Below, in pieces: positions 48,898-58,040 of a stretch of 64,000 nucleotides of DNA. The notes beneath the pieces are model-generated. The model was not told the origin of the DNA. It did no database searches and saw only the letters and a list, made by a program, of their open reading frames with translations. A program made the position numbers and the translations under genes. Source of the DNA: G958296245 sp963664035. Lineage in GTDB: Bacteria; Chloroflexota; Dehalococcoidia; Lucifugimonadales; G958296245. The number at the start of each line of letters is the position of its first letter. Within the stretch, counting starts at the first letter, position 1. The stretch covers positions 434,001-498,000 of the forward strand of contig OY760867.2 of assembly GCA_963664035.2 (NCBI GenBank). Direction: 5' to 3'.

Positions 48898-50228
48898 CTG
48901 ACAGGGGTAGGCAAAGTCTGAGATCGGTATAAGAACTTGGAAAGCGCATGGGTTTCTGGCATCTTTTTTTGGTACCAACAGAAAGGAGCCAGAGATTCGC
49001 CATGCGCCTCCCATCCGAATGGTATCAGATGCAGCAGACCATCGAACAACACATGCCGCACCTCAGAGAGTCCCAACTCAAAGGGCTGGTCCTCTGGGTG
49101 TACGGCACCATTCTGGCCGGGAGCGGCTGCCAGAACGCCGTCGCGACGGCGCTCTCGTTCATCGGCAGCTTCAACAGCATCCGCCAGTACCTCAGGGAGT
49201 GGCTCTACGATGGGCAAGACCGTGCCAACCCGTGCCGCGTGCAACTGGATGTGACCTCGTGCTTTGTTCCGCTGCTGAGGTGGCTGCTGAAGTTGTGGAA
49301 GTCGGACAGACTGGTGCTTGCCATAGACCCGACGATGCAGGGCGATCGGATGACCTCGATCGTGATAAGCGCGGTCTACCGAAGCTGCGCCATTCCCCTT
49401 GCCTGGAGCATCATGCCCGCCAACACGCCCGGCAAGTGGATGGACCCGATCGTGGATATGCTCCGAGTCCTGTCCGAAGCGGTGCCTGAGCACATGACCG
49501 TGCTGGTAATGTGTGATCGGGGACTGAGGAGTCCGAAACTGTGGGATCAGATACGCTCTGCGGGATTGCATCCGTACATGCGACAGTCGATCAACACCGT
49601 GTTCTGTCCTGACGGGGGAACTCGCCTGCCTGCGCGGTCTCTCGTACCCGGACCAGGCCACGCGTATATTGGGGCAGGGACGGCCTTCAACAGACCCAGC
49701 ATACGCCGTCGCGGAACGATGATCGTAGTCTGGGACATAGGTCAAGACGAGCCGTGGGTGGTTATGACCGATCTCTCGCCTGCTCAAACAGGAGTGTGCT
49801 GGTATGCGCTCCGGTTCTGGATAGAACTGGGCTTTCGGGCGCTCAAGAGCGTCGGATGGCAGTGGCAGGACACACGAAGAACCGACCCCGAACGGGTGTA
49901 GCGGCACTGGCTTGTACTGTCGGTGGCGACGCTTTGGACGTTGGCGTACGGGACCAGGGTGGAAGACGCCAATGACCTGGGCGTAGCGCCCAGTCATCTC
50001 AGAGCGCCTCCGAAATCTCTTGCGCCCAATCATCGCAGTGCAACAAGCACGCCGAGACGAACCGTAAGCGTACTGCGGCTGGGCATAAGCTGGCTGCGTC
50101 GGCTGCTTCACAAGGGCAGACTCTGGCGAAGGGTCTGGCTCCTTCCTGAACCATGGCCCGAACCACCGCCTGATATGGAGATTACCTATCATCTCGGAAC
50201 TTAAACACCAAATGCCTACCCCTGTCAG
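48898..50228 (+). mobile_element. IS4-family insertion sequence, complete, 1331 bp
   Basis: Perfect 16-bp terminal inverted repeats: CTGACAGGGGTAGGCA at 48898-48913 and its exact complement at 50213-50228. Directly outside both ends stands CCCATTTTGGG (48887-48897 and 50229-50239), an 11-bp target duplication. The transposase carries the IS4-type Y-R-E-K signature. The target was the palindromic core of the 92-bp repeat. Confidence 0.95.
49002..50204 (+). pseudogene. IS4-family transposase with an in-frame stop
   Basis: Reading from the ATG at 49002 (AAAGGAG upstream) gives MRLPSEWYQMQQTIEQHMPH, first catalytic Asp in LVLAIDPTMQGDRM, second in VLVMCDRGLRSPKLWDQI, and the motif Y-x2-R-x3-E-x6-K in WYALRFWIELGFRALKSVGW. 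A TAG at 49899-49901 interrupts the frame after RRTDPERV. The same frame continues with RHWLVLSVATLWTLAYGTRV to a stop at 50204. The stop follows the catalytic Glu region, so a shortened enzyme might retain the DDE core, but the C-terminal helices are lost. Readthrough or a sequencing error are alternatives. Confidence 0.88.
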
Positions 50229-50230
50229 CC

Positions 50231-50383
50231 CATTTTGGGGGAGGGTTAGGGTGGGGGCGCAGCTCAGCGCCGCGGGGCCGCCTCCACTACCCACACAGGC
50301 TCCCCTCCTCCATTTTGGGGGAGGGTTAGGGTGGGGGCGCAGCTCAGCGCCGCGGGGCCGCCTCCACTACCCACACAGGCTCC
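50231..50383. repeat. 80-bp tandem duplication at the 3' end of the DUF5667 gene
   Basis: The 73-base segment beginning CATTTTGGGGGAGGGTTAGG occurs at 50231-50303 and again at 50311-50383, a period of 80 bases. Each copy joins the right half of the dispersed palindrome to sequence coding the last residues of the neighbouring minus-strand gene, so only the second copy is part of the real gene. Confidence 0.88.
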
Positions 50384-51216
50384 GCGACCCAGATCGGGCC
50401 CCATATCGGCGAGCCTTGGCCGTTCAGGGCGGCCAGCATTGCCCGGAACCGCAGCTCCGACCGCAGCCTGAGCATGTCGAGATGGTGTTGGGCCTCCGGC
50501 GACAGCCTCTCCCGGATCTCCATCAGGCCGACGTAGAGCCGCTCGCGGTCGCGGCTAATGCGTACGTGCAGATGCGTAACCGTGCGCCGGTCTATGACCA
50601 TGACGGGCATCTCCATGGGGTTGGCGTGCCCGTTTATGCCCACCGTCCCGGCCGTCATCCTGATGTGGTACTCCACCTGCTCGACGTGCCGCTCGGCCTC
50701 CGAATACAGGCCGCGCACCACCAGCTTCCCCATCTCCTCCCCCCGCTCCACCGCCAGGCCCACGTGCCTCTCCGCACGCGACATCTCGGACTGCGGAATC
50801 ATCAGCGAGATGCTCTCCCTGATACGCTTCACCGTGTAAAGCGGCTCGCCCGGCACGCTCTCCGACGACGCCATCGTCGTCCCCCACGCCGTCGCGGTCA
50901 TCAGCACCGCCGCCGACAGCCCGACTGCCAGCGACTTGCGCAGCGACGGCCACCTGAACCACCAAAACGCCCCGCTGCGGGCGCGGCCCTTAGCCTCCGC
51001 CGCCTCCATCAGCCTGCGCAGCCCCCGCCGCTTCGCCGCCGGATCGTGGGAGATGGACGCCGCCGCGTTCATCGCCGCCGCCGAGGTCCGCAGCAGGGGG
51101 ACGAGCTCCGCCCGACGGTCGGGATACCGCTCGGCGCACGATTCGACGCTCTCCCCCCTCGCCATCCGGGCCAGGCACTCCTCCAGTACGTCGCTTATGT
51201 CCTGGTGCTTGGTCAT
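50344..51216 (-). CDS. DUF5667 protein, probable anti-sigma factor
   Basis: 290 residues. The N-terminal part is a helical region (DVLEECLARMARGESVESCA, RYPDRRAELVPLLR), then one membrane helix around residues 93-112 (SLAVGLSAAVLMTATAWGTT), then an external DUF5667 domain opening SVPGEPLYTVKRIRESISLM. This order (cytosolic sigma-binding part, single helix, extracytoplasmic sensor domain) is what anti-sigma factors show. The ATG directly follows the sigma gene's stop, so the two are co-translated. The C-terminal tail is Trp/Val/Pro rich (IWGPIWVAEPVWVVEAAPRR). Confidence 0.82.
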   Translation of the reverse strand: MTKHQDISDVLEECLARMARGESVESCAERYPDRRAELVPLLRTSAAAMNAAASISHDPAAKRRGLRRLMEAAEAKGRARSGAFWWFRWPSLRKSLAVGLSAAVLMTATAWGTTMASSESVPGEPLYTVKRIRESISLMIPQSEMSRAERHVGLAVERGEEMGKLVVRGLYSEAERHVEQVEYHIRMTAGTVGINGHANPMEMPVMVIDRRTVTHLHVRISRDRERLYVGLMEIRERLSPEAQHHLDMLRLRSELRFRAMLAALNGQGSPIWGPIWVAEPVWVVEAAPRR

Positions 51217-51873
51217 CTACCCGCTCCACCCGGCAGGGACCGCCTGCTTGGACAGGCCCTGCCCGTTCGCGCCGAGGACGACCCTCAGCTTCTTGATCGC
51301 CGCGTGCTGCAATGCCTTGACCGCGTTCTCCTTCTTCCCCATCGCCTCCGCCGTCTCCGCGATCGAAAGCTCAGCCGCGAACCTGAGGGAGATCACCTCC
51401 CTCTGCAGCGCCGTCAACTCGGACATCGCGTCATTCACCCTCCCCAGCGTGATCTTCACGTCCAGCCGGCTGTCTATGTCGTGAGATGTAGACCCGACGA
51501 GCCCCGACACCTCCTCCAACGGCGCCTGCTTGCGCCGCCCCCGCCTCCTGAAGTGGTCCACCACCAGGTTGTGCGCTATCCTGAAGAGCCACGACGAGAA
51601 CGGGTGGCCCTGCCACCTGAACGAGCCTATCGACTCCAGCATCTTCAGGAAGACCTCCTCCGTGATGTCCTCGGACTCGTTCGCGTTCCCCGTCTTGAAC
51701 GACACGTACCGGAGAATCTTGTCGTAGAAGTGCTCGTACAGCGCGGCAAAGGACGCCGCGTCGCCGTCCTGGGCGCCCTTCACCAGCGCGTCGACGGCGA
51801 CGTCAGGCGGCGCGGCGGCGGGGTGCTGCGCCCTATCTCTGTTCGAAGGAGATGCCAACAGACCGGAGACCAT
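51217..51873 (-). CDS. ECF-type RNA polymerase sigma factor
   Basis: 218 residues from the ATG at 51873. Sigma region 2: AASFAALYEHFYDKILRYVS, GNANESEDITEEVFLKMLES, and the -10-recognition stretch PFSSWLFRIAHNLVVDHFRR. Sigma region 4: LTALQREVISLRFAAELSIA and AEAMGKKENAVKALQHAAIK (helix-turn-helix). This is a standard extracytoplasmic-function sigma factor with a 30-residue N-terminal tail. It is coupled to the DUF5667 membrane protein that likely holds it inactive. A TATAAT box lies 19 bases upstream of the ATG. Confidence 0.93.
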   Translation of the reverse strand: MVSGLLASPSNRDRAQHPAAAPPDVAVDALVKGAQDGDAASFAALYEHFYDKILRYVSFKTGNANESEDITEEVFLKMLESIGSFRWQGHPFSSWLFRIAHNLVVDHFRRRGRRKQAPLEEVSGLVGSTSHDIDSRLDVKITLGRVNDAMSELTALQREVISLRFAAELSIAETAEAMGKKENAVKALQHAAIKKLRVVLGANGQGLSKQAVPAGWSG

Positions 51874-51892
51874 AGCCCATGCGCTCGGTGCT

Positions 51893-51898
51893 ATTATA
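51893..51898 (-). promoter_or_regulatory. -10 box ahead of the ECF sigma gene
   Basis: The minus strand reads TATAAT here, 19 bases before the ATG at 51873, within ATATATAATAG. No strong -35 is visible; an autoregulated ECF promoter could also lie in this spacer. Confidence 0.4.
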
Positions 51899-51984
51899 TA
51901 TCTACAACGCCCCATCATCATTTCGGGGTAGCGTCTCGACCCCGCAATCCGGGAAGAGAATCTGCCCCGAGCCGGTGCGCCAAG

Positions 51985-52638
51985 GTGAATGCCGTCGAAC
52001 GAAGGACCCGCAACCGCGTCTTCCCATTCATGCTGCGCCGGATGCGCGCCTCGGACAGGGCCCAGTCCGAGGAGATCGAGAGCGAGGCGTTCCCCACCCT
52101 CTTCCCGCCGACGAGCTTCCGCCGGGAGCTGGGCAACCGTCGCGCCAGCTACCACGTCGCCTTCCGCCCGTTCGCGCAGGGCGAGGCCGCCGAGTCCCCC
52201 GGGGCGAGACGCCCGCCCCTGGCGGAGGCCCTGATGAGGAGCGCCCGAGGGCTGTGGCGCGGCGAAGAGCGAGACTTCATCGCGGGCTTCGCCGGCCTCT
52301 GGTACATGGCCGACGCCGCGCACGTCATCACCATATGCGTCCGCCGGTCGCACCGCGGGCAGGGAGTCGGCGAGCTCCTGCTGGTCGGCGCCCTGGAGCA
52401 CGCAATAGCCCAGGGAGCGGCCGAGGTCACCCTGGAAGTGCGCCCCTCCAACGTCGTCGCCAGGAACCTATACAGGAAGTACGGCTTCACCGACCGGGGC
52501 GTCCGCAAGGCGTACTACTCCGACAACCGGGAAGACGCCGTCATCATGACCACGGACCCGATCCAGGACCCAGCCTTCGCCCAAAGGCTGCGGGAGCTCG
52601 ACCGCCTCCACCGCGAACGCTGGGGCCGCCGCCCATAG
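51985..52638 (+). CDS. rimI: GNAT acetyltransferase, RimI-like
   Basis: 217 residues from a GTG at 51985; an ATG at 52030 (MLRRMRASDRAQSEEIESEA) is an alternative. GNAT fold: RRMRASDRAQSEEIESEAFP opening, then the acetyl-CoA site ITICVRRSHRGQGVGELLLV (R/Q-x-x-G-x-G/A), then VTLEVRPSNVVARNLYRKYG, YGFTDRGVRKAYYSDNREDA. The EVRPSN and YY-xx-NxEDA blocks are typical of RimI, which acetylates the N-terminal alanine of ribosomal protein S18. A central insertion (FAQGEAAESPGARRPPLAEA) is longer than usual. Confidence 0.85.
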   Translation: MNAVERRTRNRVFPFMLRRMRASDRAQSEEIESEAFPTLFPPTSFRRELGNRRASYHVAFRPFAQGEAAESPGARRPPLAEALMRSARGLWRGEERDFIAGFAGLWYMADAAHVITICVRRSHRGQGVGELLLVGALEHAIAQGAAEVTLEVRPSNVVARNLYRKYGFTDRGVRKAYYSDNREDAVIMTTDPIQDPAFAQRLRELDRLHRERWGRRP

Positions 52639-52670
52639 GCGGCGGCTACCAATCCAGGCGCCCGCAAGGG

Positions 52671-52727
52671 CCACAAGGGACGCCCCTACCGCTACGGCGT
52701 CCGTCCGGTAGGGTGCAGCCCTTGTGG
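52671..52727. terminator. long imperfect hairpin between converging genes
   Basis: CCACAAGGGACGCCCCTACC (52671-52690) pairs with 52707-52727 (GGTAGGGTGCAGCCCTTGTGG) over about 18 of 20 positions, with a 16-base loop. It separates rimI from the converging LRR gene and could end transcripts from both sides. Its look also fits a dispersed palindromic repeat family. Confidence 0.5.
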
Positions 52728-52751
52728 CTGCCCTCCCGTACCCTGAACGGT

Positions 52752-55688
52752 TTACCGGGTCGGGGTCGCCCCCTCCCTCTCCTTCCTCCTCGCCCAAACC
52801 CCCATCGCCGCCAGCGCGCCGCCGGCCGCCAGCAGCCCAACCGCCGCGAGCAACCCGACCCTCACTGCCGCAGGCACGGAGTCCTCGCCCGTGCTCGGCA
52901 GTTCGGGCTCCTGGCCCGTGATCGGGAATCCTGTGGTAGACACGGAGGCTGCCGGCGTCGGGGGCGTCGGAGGCGCCGGGAGCACCAGCGCAAAGTCCCC
53001 GAGGCTGCTGACCTGGACCTTCGCGGTCACGAGGCCGCCCCTGTCCACGTTGAGCCTGAACGGCGCCTCTCTCCACGGGCGGCCAGGGTCGCGCCGGGCC
53101 AGGAGCCTCATGTTGCCGCGCAGGTACTCCTGGTACAACTCGCCCGCCCCTCCGGCATCCTCTATCTGCACCGGGGATATCTCTATGCCGATGACGAGCA
53201 GCTTCAGCAGGGGCACGGGCCGCGCGCGGTCGCCCTCCTCGTCCAGCATCTCGACGCGCAGGCACTCCAGCAACACGCCCGGCGCCGACCCTTCCCCATC
53301 CTGGTCCTCGCAGCCGGCCGGGCCGGCAGTCGCCAGCGCCTGGAACTCGCCAACCGTGGACCCGGGCGAGAACGTCAGCGTCGCGCGGCCCGCGCGCATG
53401 ACCGTATGACCGTCCAGGCGCACCGGCGCCAGCGCCACCGTCGGATGGGTCGTCGCCGTCGCTACGTTCGACGGGAAGCTCTCGCCCACGCGGCTGAGCG
53501 CCGATACCCGGTAGTAGCGCGTCGTCTCGGCCCTCAACCCGGTGTCGTTGTACGCCGCGGCTGTCGCCTCCACCTCCGAGGTCAGCTCCGTCCATGGCCC
53601 GTCGGCGGAGGACGACCACTCCACCAGGTATCCCGTCGTGCGAGCGGTCGTCGTGGAGGCATCCCCCGTCCACCTGAGGCCGATGGTGTCCGCGCCCCAC
53701 GCCCGCGCCCTCAGGCCCGTCGGCGGGAGCGGCGCCGGTTCGAACCTCACCTTGACGCCCCTGTACTCGAGCACGGGAATGTGCGTCTCGAGCGATTCGT
53801 CGCTCAACGGGTTCCCGCTCAGGTGCAGGTCGTCCCCTTCGTCCAGCCCCTCGTTCGACAACAGCGGCGACACGTCCTCGATGTCGTTCCCAAAGAGGTG
53901 CAGCAGCTCGATGTTCACCAGCCCGACCAGCGGCGACACGTCCGCGATCGAGTTCAACCCAAGGTGCAGGTCTTCCAACCCGGTCAGCTCCGACAGCGGA
54001 GACACGTCCGCGATCCGGTTGCCGTAGAGGTGCATGTGGGTCAGGCCGGTCAGCCCCGACAACGCGCCGATGTCCTCTATCTCGTTCATGTACAGGTGCA
54101 GCAGCGTCAGGTTCGTCAGCCCGCCGAGCGGCCCCACGTCCGAGATGGAGTTGCGGCCCAGGTGCAGCTCTTCCAGCCCGGTCAGGCCCGCCAGCGGCGA
54201 CACGTCCTCGATGAGATTGTCGTAGAGGAACAGGTCCTTCACGCCGGTCAGCCCCGACAGCGCCGACAGGTCCTCTATCTCGCAGCTCCACAGGTACAGG
54301 AGATCGAGGCTGTCCATCTCAGCCGTCGCGAAGGGCGTCAGGTCCGAAATGGGGTTCTGGCCCAGGAACAGCTCCTCCAGGTTCGCCAGGCCCATTATCG
54401 GCGACACGTCCGTGATCGAGTTCCTGTAGAGATGGAGCTTCTTCAGTCCGGTCAGCCCCGACAGCGGCGACAGGTCCGTGATCAGGTGACCTTCCAGGTG
54501 CAGTTCCCTCAGGCTCGTCAGGCTCGCCAGCGGCGTGACGTCCGAGAGACGGTAGTCCTGCCGGCGGTAGTACTTGCCGATGTCCAGCACCTCCAGTCGG
54601 CTCAGGCCCTCGAGATGCCCCAGGTCCGAGTCCGTGAGCATATTGTCGCTGACGTCCAGCTCCTTCAGGCCCGTCAGCCCCGACAGCGGGCTGATGTCCT
54701 CTATCTCGTTGTACCAGAGATCCAGCGTCTCAAGGCTGGACAGCCCCGACAGCGGGCTGATGTCCTTGATCTCGTTTAACCATATTTCCAGCGTCTCCAG
54801 GCCGGTCAGACCGGATAGCGGCGACACGTCCGAGATCGAGTTGCGGTTCAGGAGAAGCTCCGTCAGGCCGGTGAGACCGGCCAGCGGAAACAGGTCCGAG
54901 ATCGAGTTCCGCGTCAGGTGCAGGGTCGTCAACCCGGTCAGCCCCGACAGCGGCGACAGGTCCGAGAGGGAGTTGCCGTCTATGAACAGTTCCGTCAGCC
55001 CGGTCAGGCCCGCTAGCTGCGCCAGGTCGTCGTCGTCGATCTCGTTGGTCCAGAGATGCAGTATCTCCAGCGTCGTCAGCCCCGACAGCGGCTCGAGGTC
55101 CGATACGGCGTTCCCGCCCAGGTGCAGCTCCTTCAGGCCCGTCATGCCCCGCAGCGGCTCGATATCGTCTATCTCGTTCTCCCAGAGCTTCAACACCTCC
55201 ATCCCCACGAGCCCCGTCAGCGGCCCGATGTCCGACACCATGTTCTCGGCGAGGTTCAGGTACGTCAGGCCCGTCAGGCCGGACAGCGGCGAAATGTCTT
55301 CGATCGAGTTCGCCTCCAGGTCCAGCTCCGTCAGGCCTGCGGCGTACTCCAGCCCCTCGATGCTGGCGATCTCCGTGCTCGTGGCCGCGAAGCTCGTCAA
55401 CGACGCCATCTCGGCCGCGCTGATGGCCTGCCCCGCCTCCTTGCCCAGCGCCTCCTCGAGCGCGGCGCGCAGGTTCTCGTCCGGTACGTCCACGTCCGCC
55501 GTCGCGGAGATCAGCGTAGGCGTCGCGGAGCCGCCGCCCCCCTCCTGCGCCAGCGCCGACGGCGCGCCGGACGCCAGCAGCGCCCCCAATACCAGCGCCG
55601 CCGCACCCGCGAGCGCGTAGGCGGCCCTGAGCGCCGCTCGGCCGTCGATGCCGGCTCTAAACCCCAACTGTAGTATGCTGTCTCGCAT
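52752..55688 (-). CDS. secreted LRR surface protein with fibronectin III domain and LPSTG anchor
   Basis: 978 residues from the ATG at 55688; longer starts lack a signal. A signal peptide (AYALAGAAALVLGALLASGA to ALAQE) is followed by about two dozen 22-residue SDS22/internalin-type leucine-rich repeats (pattern LTGLTxLxLxxNxIxDIxPL) spanning roughly residues 75-600. A fibronectin type III domain follows (TGLRARAWGADTIGLRWTGD to YRVSALSRVGESFPSNVATA), then a beta-rich region. The C-terminus is a sortase-type anchor: ELPSTGEDS, a hydrophobic helix (VGLLAAVGLLAAGGALAAMG) and a basic tail WARRKERE. Adhesion or protein binding at the cell surface is likely. Confidence 0.9.
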   Translation of the reverse strand: MRDSILQLGFRAGIDGRAALRAAYALAGAAALVLGALLASGAPSALAQEGGGGSATPTLISATADVDVPDENLRAALEEALGKEAGQAISAAEMASLTSFAATSTEIASIEGLEYAAGLTELDLEANSIEDISPLSGLTGLTYLNLAENMVSDIGPLTGLVGMEVLKLWENEIDDIEPLRGMTGLKELHLGGNAVSDLEPLSGLTTLEILHLWTNEIDDDDLAQLAGLTGLTELFIDGNSLSDLSPLSGLTGLTTLHLTRNSISDLFPLAGLTGLTELLLNRNSISDVSPLSGLTGLETLEIWLNEIKDISPLSGLSSLETLDLWYNEIEDISPLSGLTGLKELDVSDNMLTDSDLGHLEGLSRLEVLDIGKYYRRQDYRLSDVTPLASLTSLRELHLEGHLITDLSPLSGLTGLKKLHLYRNSITDVSPIMGLANLEELFLGQNPISDLTPFATAEMDSLDLLYLWSCEIEDLSALSGLTGVKDLFLYDNLIEDVSPLAGLTGLEELHLGRNSISDVGPLGGLTNLTLLHLYMNEIEDIGALSGLTGLTHMHLYGNRIADVSPLSELTGLEDLHLGLNSIADVSPLVGLVNIELLHLFGNDIEDVSPLLSNEGLDEGDDLHLSGNPLSDESLETHIPVLEYRGVKVRFEPAPLPPTGLRARAWGADTIGLRWTGDASTTTARTTGYLVEWSSSADGPWTELTSEVEATAAAYNDTGLRAETTRYYRVSALSRVGESFPSNVATATTHPTVALAPVRLDGHTVMRAGRATLTFSPGSTVGEFQALATAGPAGCEDQDGEGSAPGVLLECLRVEMLDEEGDRARPVPLLKLLVIGIEISPVQIEDAGGAGELYQEYLRGNMRLLARRDPGRPWREAPFRLNVDRGGLVTAKVQVSSLGDFALVLPAPPTPPTPAASVSTTGFPITGQEPELPSTGEDSVPAAVRVGLLAAVGLLAAGGALAAMGVWARRKEREGATPTR

Positions 55689-55753
55689 TATGGTCGACTC
55701 CCTTGATCGCAGGACTATTCGTTGCAAAGCCATTGTAACCGTCGGATGCGATT

Positions 55754-55833
55754 CCCGCACGGTGCGGGGATGCTCAGCAGACACGAGATAGTAAACGACG
55801 TGTGGGAGGTGCCGGTCGCCGTCACCTGGTGAC
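55754..55833. promoter_or_regulatory. two perfect palindromes in the divergent spacer
   Basis: CCCGCACGGTGCGGG (55754-55768) and GTCACCTGGTGAC (55821-55833) are perfect odd palindromes between the LRR gene and the peptide-binding gene. They look like operators for dimeric regulators. The rest of the 222-bp spacer shows nothing else. Confidence 0.4.
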
Positions 55834-55877
55834 CGCTCTGCTTCTCGGGCATCAAGCCGTGAGTCCCCGCATAAAGG

Positions 55878-55885
55878 TGTAAACT
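55878..55885 (+). promoter_or_regulatory. candidate -10 box of the peptide importer operon
   Basis: TGTAAACT lies 26 bases before the ATG at 55911 and just upstream of a strong GAGGAGG ribosome site. No clear -35 box. Confidence 0.35.
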
Positions 55886-55910
55886 GTCCCTAGAACTGAG
55901 GAGGTTGGCC

Positions 55911-57986
55911 ATGAACCTGTCAATACCGACGCGATTCTCGATCCTGGCCCTGGCGGCGCTGGCATTCGTGGCGCTTGCCGCGTGCGGGGACGATCCGGAG
56001 CCCGTCACCATCATCAAAGAGGTGCCGGTAGAGGTCGTCAAGGAGGTGACTGTAGAGAAGGAGGTGATCAAGGAGGTCCCCGTAGAGAAGGTGGTGGAGA
56101 AGATCGTGGAGGTCGTCAAGGAAGCCGAGCCCACGCCGGAGCCGGCCGCGGGGCCGCCGATCTACCAGATGGGGATCTTCGAGGAGCCGATCTCCAGGAA
56201 TTTCTGGAACTACTATGGCGGACCGGCCGGGTCCGTATGGACCGGGTACGTCCTGAACGGCCACTCGGGCTCGATGTACGGATACTCCGACCAGCGGTTC
56301 GACTGGGTCCCAGGCCTCGCGGCCGACTTCCCCACGGACCTGGAGAAGGAGACCGTCGGCGAAGGCGAGTTCTGGACGGCCGAGGTCCCCCTCAAGACCG
56401 GCGTGATGTGGAGCGACGGCCATGAGCTGGACGCCGGCGACTTCGTGTTCACCGTCAACGCGGTGCTGGACCTGCAGCTCTCTTCCAACTGGGCTTCGGT
56501 GGTCGACAAGGCGTTCCTGGAGCGGGTGGAAGCGCTGGACAGCCACACGCTGAAGGTGTTCTTCAAGACCGCGGACGACGAGGGGAATCCGCAGACGCCG
56601 GGGTTGAGCGTTTGGCAGTTCGGCCTGGGCTTCATGCCAGTCCTCGCCGAGCACTACTGGTCGCCCGTAGTCGAGGAGGCCAAGGGCGCCGGCGAGACCG
56701 AACAGCAGCAGGAAGCCCTATTCGCGCACGTACCGGAGGGAGAGCCGACACTCGGCGGATTCACATTCAGCAAGTGGGAGCCAGGAGCCTTCTACGAGAA
56801 CGACACCGACCCCAACTACTACAGCATGGGGACCATGATTACCAATTACGCCAACGGCGCGTACTCGGAGTCCAACGAACGCACTGGACTCTCCGCCACC
56901 TACTTCGGAGAGGCGGCCGGAGACAAGCTCCTGGAGTACACGGTTGGCCCGCACGTCGAGTCCGAGATATTCAGCATCTACGGGAACCAGGACGCGGCAA
57001 TCCTGGCCCTCACCAAGGGCGACATCGACTACGTATTCAATCCCCTCGGGCTGGAAAAGGGCTTCCTGGACCGGGTGAGGAGCACGCCTGACCTGGATAT
57101 AGCGACAAACGCCAATAACGGCGTCCGATACATGGGCTTCAACGTCAGGAAGCCTCCGATGGACATCACGGAATTCAGGCAGGCCGTGGCTACGGTCATC
57201 GACAAGGAATTCGTCGCGAGGACCGTGCTCCAGGACGCCGCGATCCCAGTCTATGCGATGGTCCCCGTGGGGAACGGGTTCTGGCACAACGCCGACGTTC
57301 CGACGTTCGGCAAGGACCTGGGCCGAGGCGAGCGAATAGCCCAGGCCGTGGAGCTTCTCAAAGGCGCGGGATTCACGTACGAGCAGGAGCCGGAGGTCAG
57401 CGAGGACGGCAACTTCGTCGCAAAGCAGGGCAAGGGGCTCAAGATGCCGGACGGCTCTCCCGTGCCCGAGATGACCCTGCTGGCCCCCAGCGCAGGGTAC
57501 GACCCCCTGAGGTCCACCTTCGCCATCTGGATAGACAGGTGGCTGAACGACATCGGGATACCCGTGCGGGCGCACCTGACGGGGTTCAACGTGATAGTAG
57601 ACGTGCTGTTCAGCGATACGGTCGCGGAAGACCTCGACATGTGGATGCTCGGGTGGAGCCTGTCCATATTCCCGGACCACCTGGAGAACTTCTTCCACAG
57701 CAGGCATTCGCCTGAGATCGGCGGAGGGTACAACTGGGGAGGATACGCCAACAGCGAGTTCGACGATCTGGCCCTCGGACTGCTCTCCGAGACGACGATA
57801 GAGGGAGCGCGCGACAAGGTATTCCGGCTCCAGGCGTTCCTGGCCGAGGACCTGCCATACGTGCCCCTGTTCACAACCCCGAAGCTGGACGCCTACCGCC
57901 CGTCGCGGATCGAGTTCCCATACACGTCGGTGCTGGGCGGCCTGGAACAGCAGGGCGGGATGCAGCAGAAGGCGGTGATCAAGTAG
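55911..57986 (+). CDS. oligopeptide ABC transporter substrate-binding lipoprotein
   Basis: 691 residues from the ATG at 55911, preceded by GAGGAGG. Signal peptide with lipobox (ALAFVALAACGDDPEP, cleavage before Cys). A charged linker of Val-Lys-Glu repeats (about residues 28-66, for example EKEVIKEVPVEKVVEKIVEV) resembles those often seen in Chloroflexota binding proteins. SBP_bac_5 domain: VMWSDGHELDAGDFVFTVNA, FSKWEPGAFYENDTDPNYYS, GDIDYVFNPLGL and MGFNVRKPPMDITEFRQAVA. It binds peptides or similar solutes and delivers them to the permeases encoded downstream. Confidence 0.94.
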   Translation: MNLSIPTRFSILALAALAFVALAACGDDPEPVTIIKEVPVEVVKEVTVEKEVIKEVPVEKVVEKIVEVVKEAEPTPEPAAGPPIYQMGIFEEPISRNFWNYYGGPAGSVWTGYVLNGHSGSMYGYSDQRFDWVPGLAADFPTDLEKETVGEGEFWTAEVPLKTGVMWSDGHELDAGDFVFTVNAVLDLQLSSNWASVVDKAFLERVEALDSHTLKVFFKTADDEGNPQTPGLSVWQFGLGFMPVLAEHYWSPVVEEAKGAGETEQQQEALFAHVPEGEPTLGGFTFSKWEPGAFYENDTDPNYYSMGTMITNYANGAYSESNERTGLSATYFGEAAGDKLLEYTVGPHVESEIFSIYGNQDAAILALTKGDIDYVFNPLGLEKGFLDRVRSTPDLDIATNANNGVRYMGFNVRKPPMDITEFRQAVATVIDKEFVARTVLQDAAIPVYAMVPVGNGFWHNADVPTFGKDLGRGERIAQAVELLKGAGFTYEQEPEVSEDGNFVAKQGKGLKMPDGSPVPEMTLLAPSAGYDPLRSTFAIWIDRWLNDIGIPVRAHLTGFNVIVDVLFSDTVAEDLDMWMLGWSLSIFPDHLENFFHSRHSPEIGGGYNWGGYANSEFDDLALGLLSETTIEGARDKVFRLQAFLAEDLPYVPLFTTPKLDAYRPSRIEFPYTSVLGGLEQQGGMQQKAVIK

Positions 57987-58040
57987 GACCATGCCTCTCG
58001 CCGGGAGAGATGACGCCTACCTGATCCCCAGGACCGGTCG

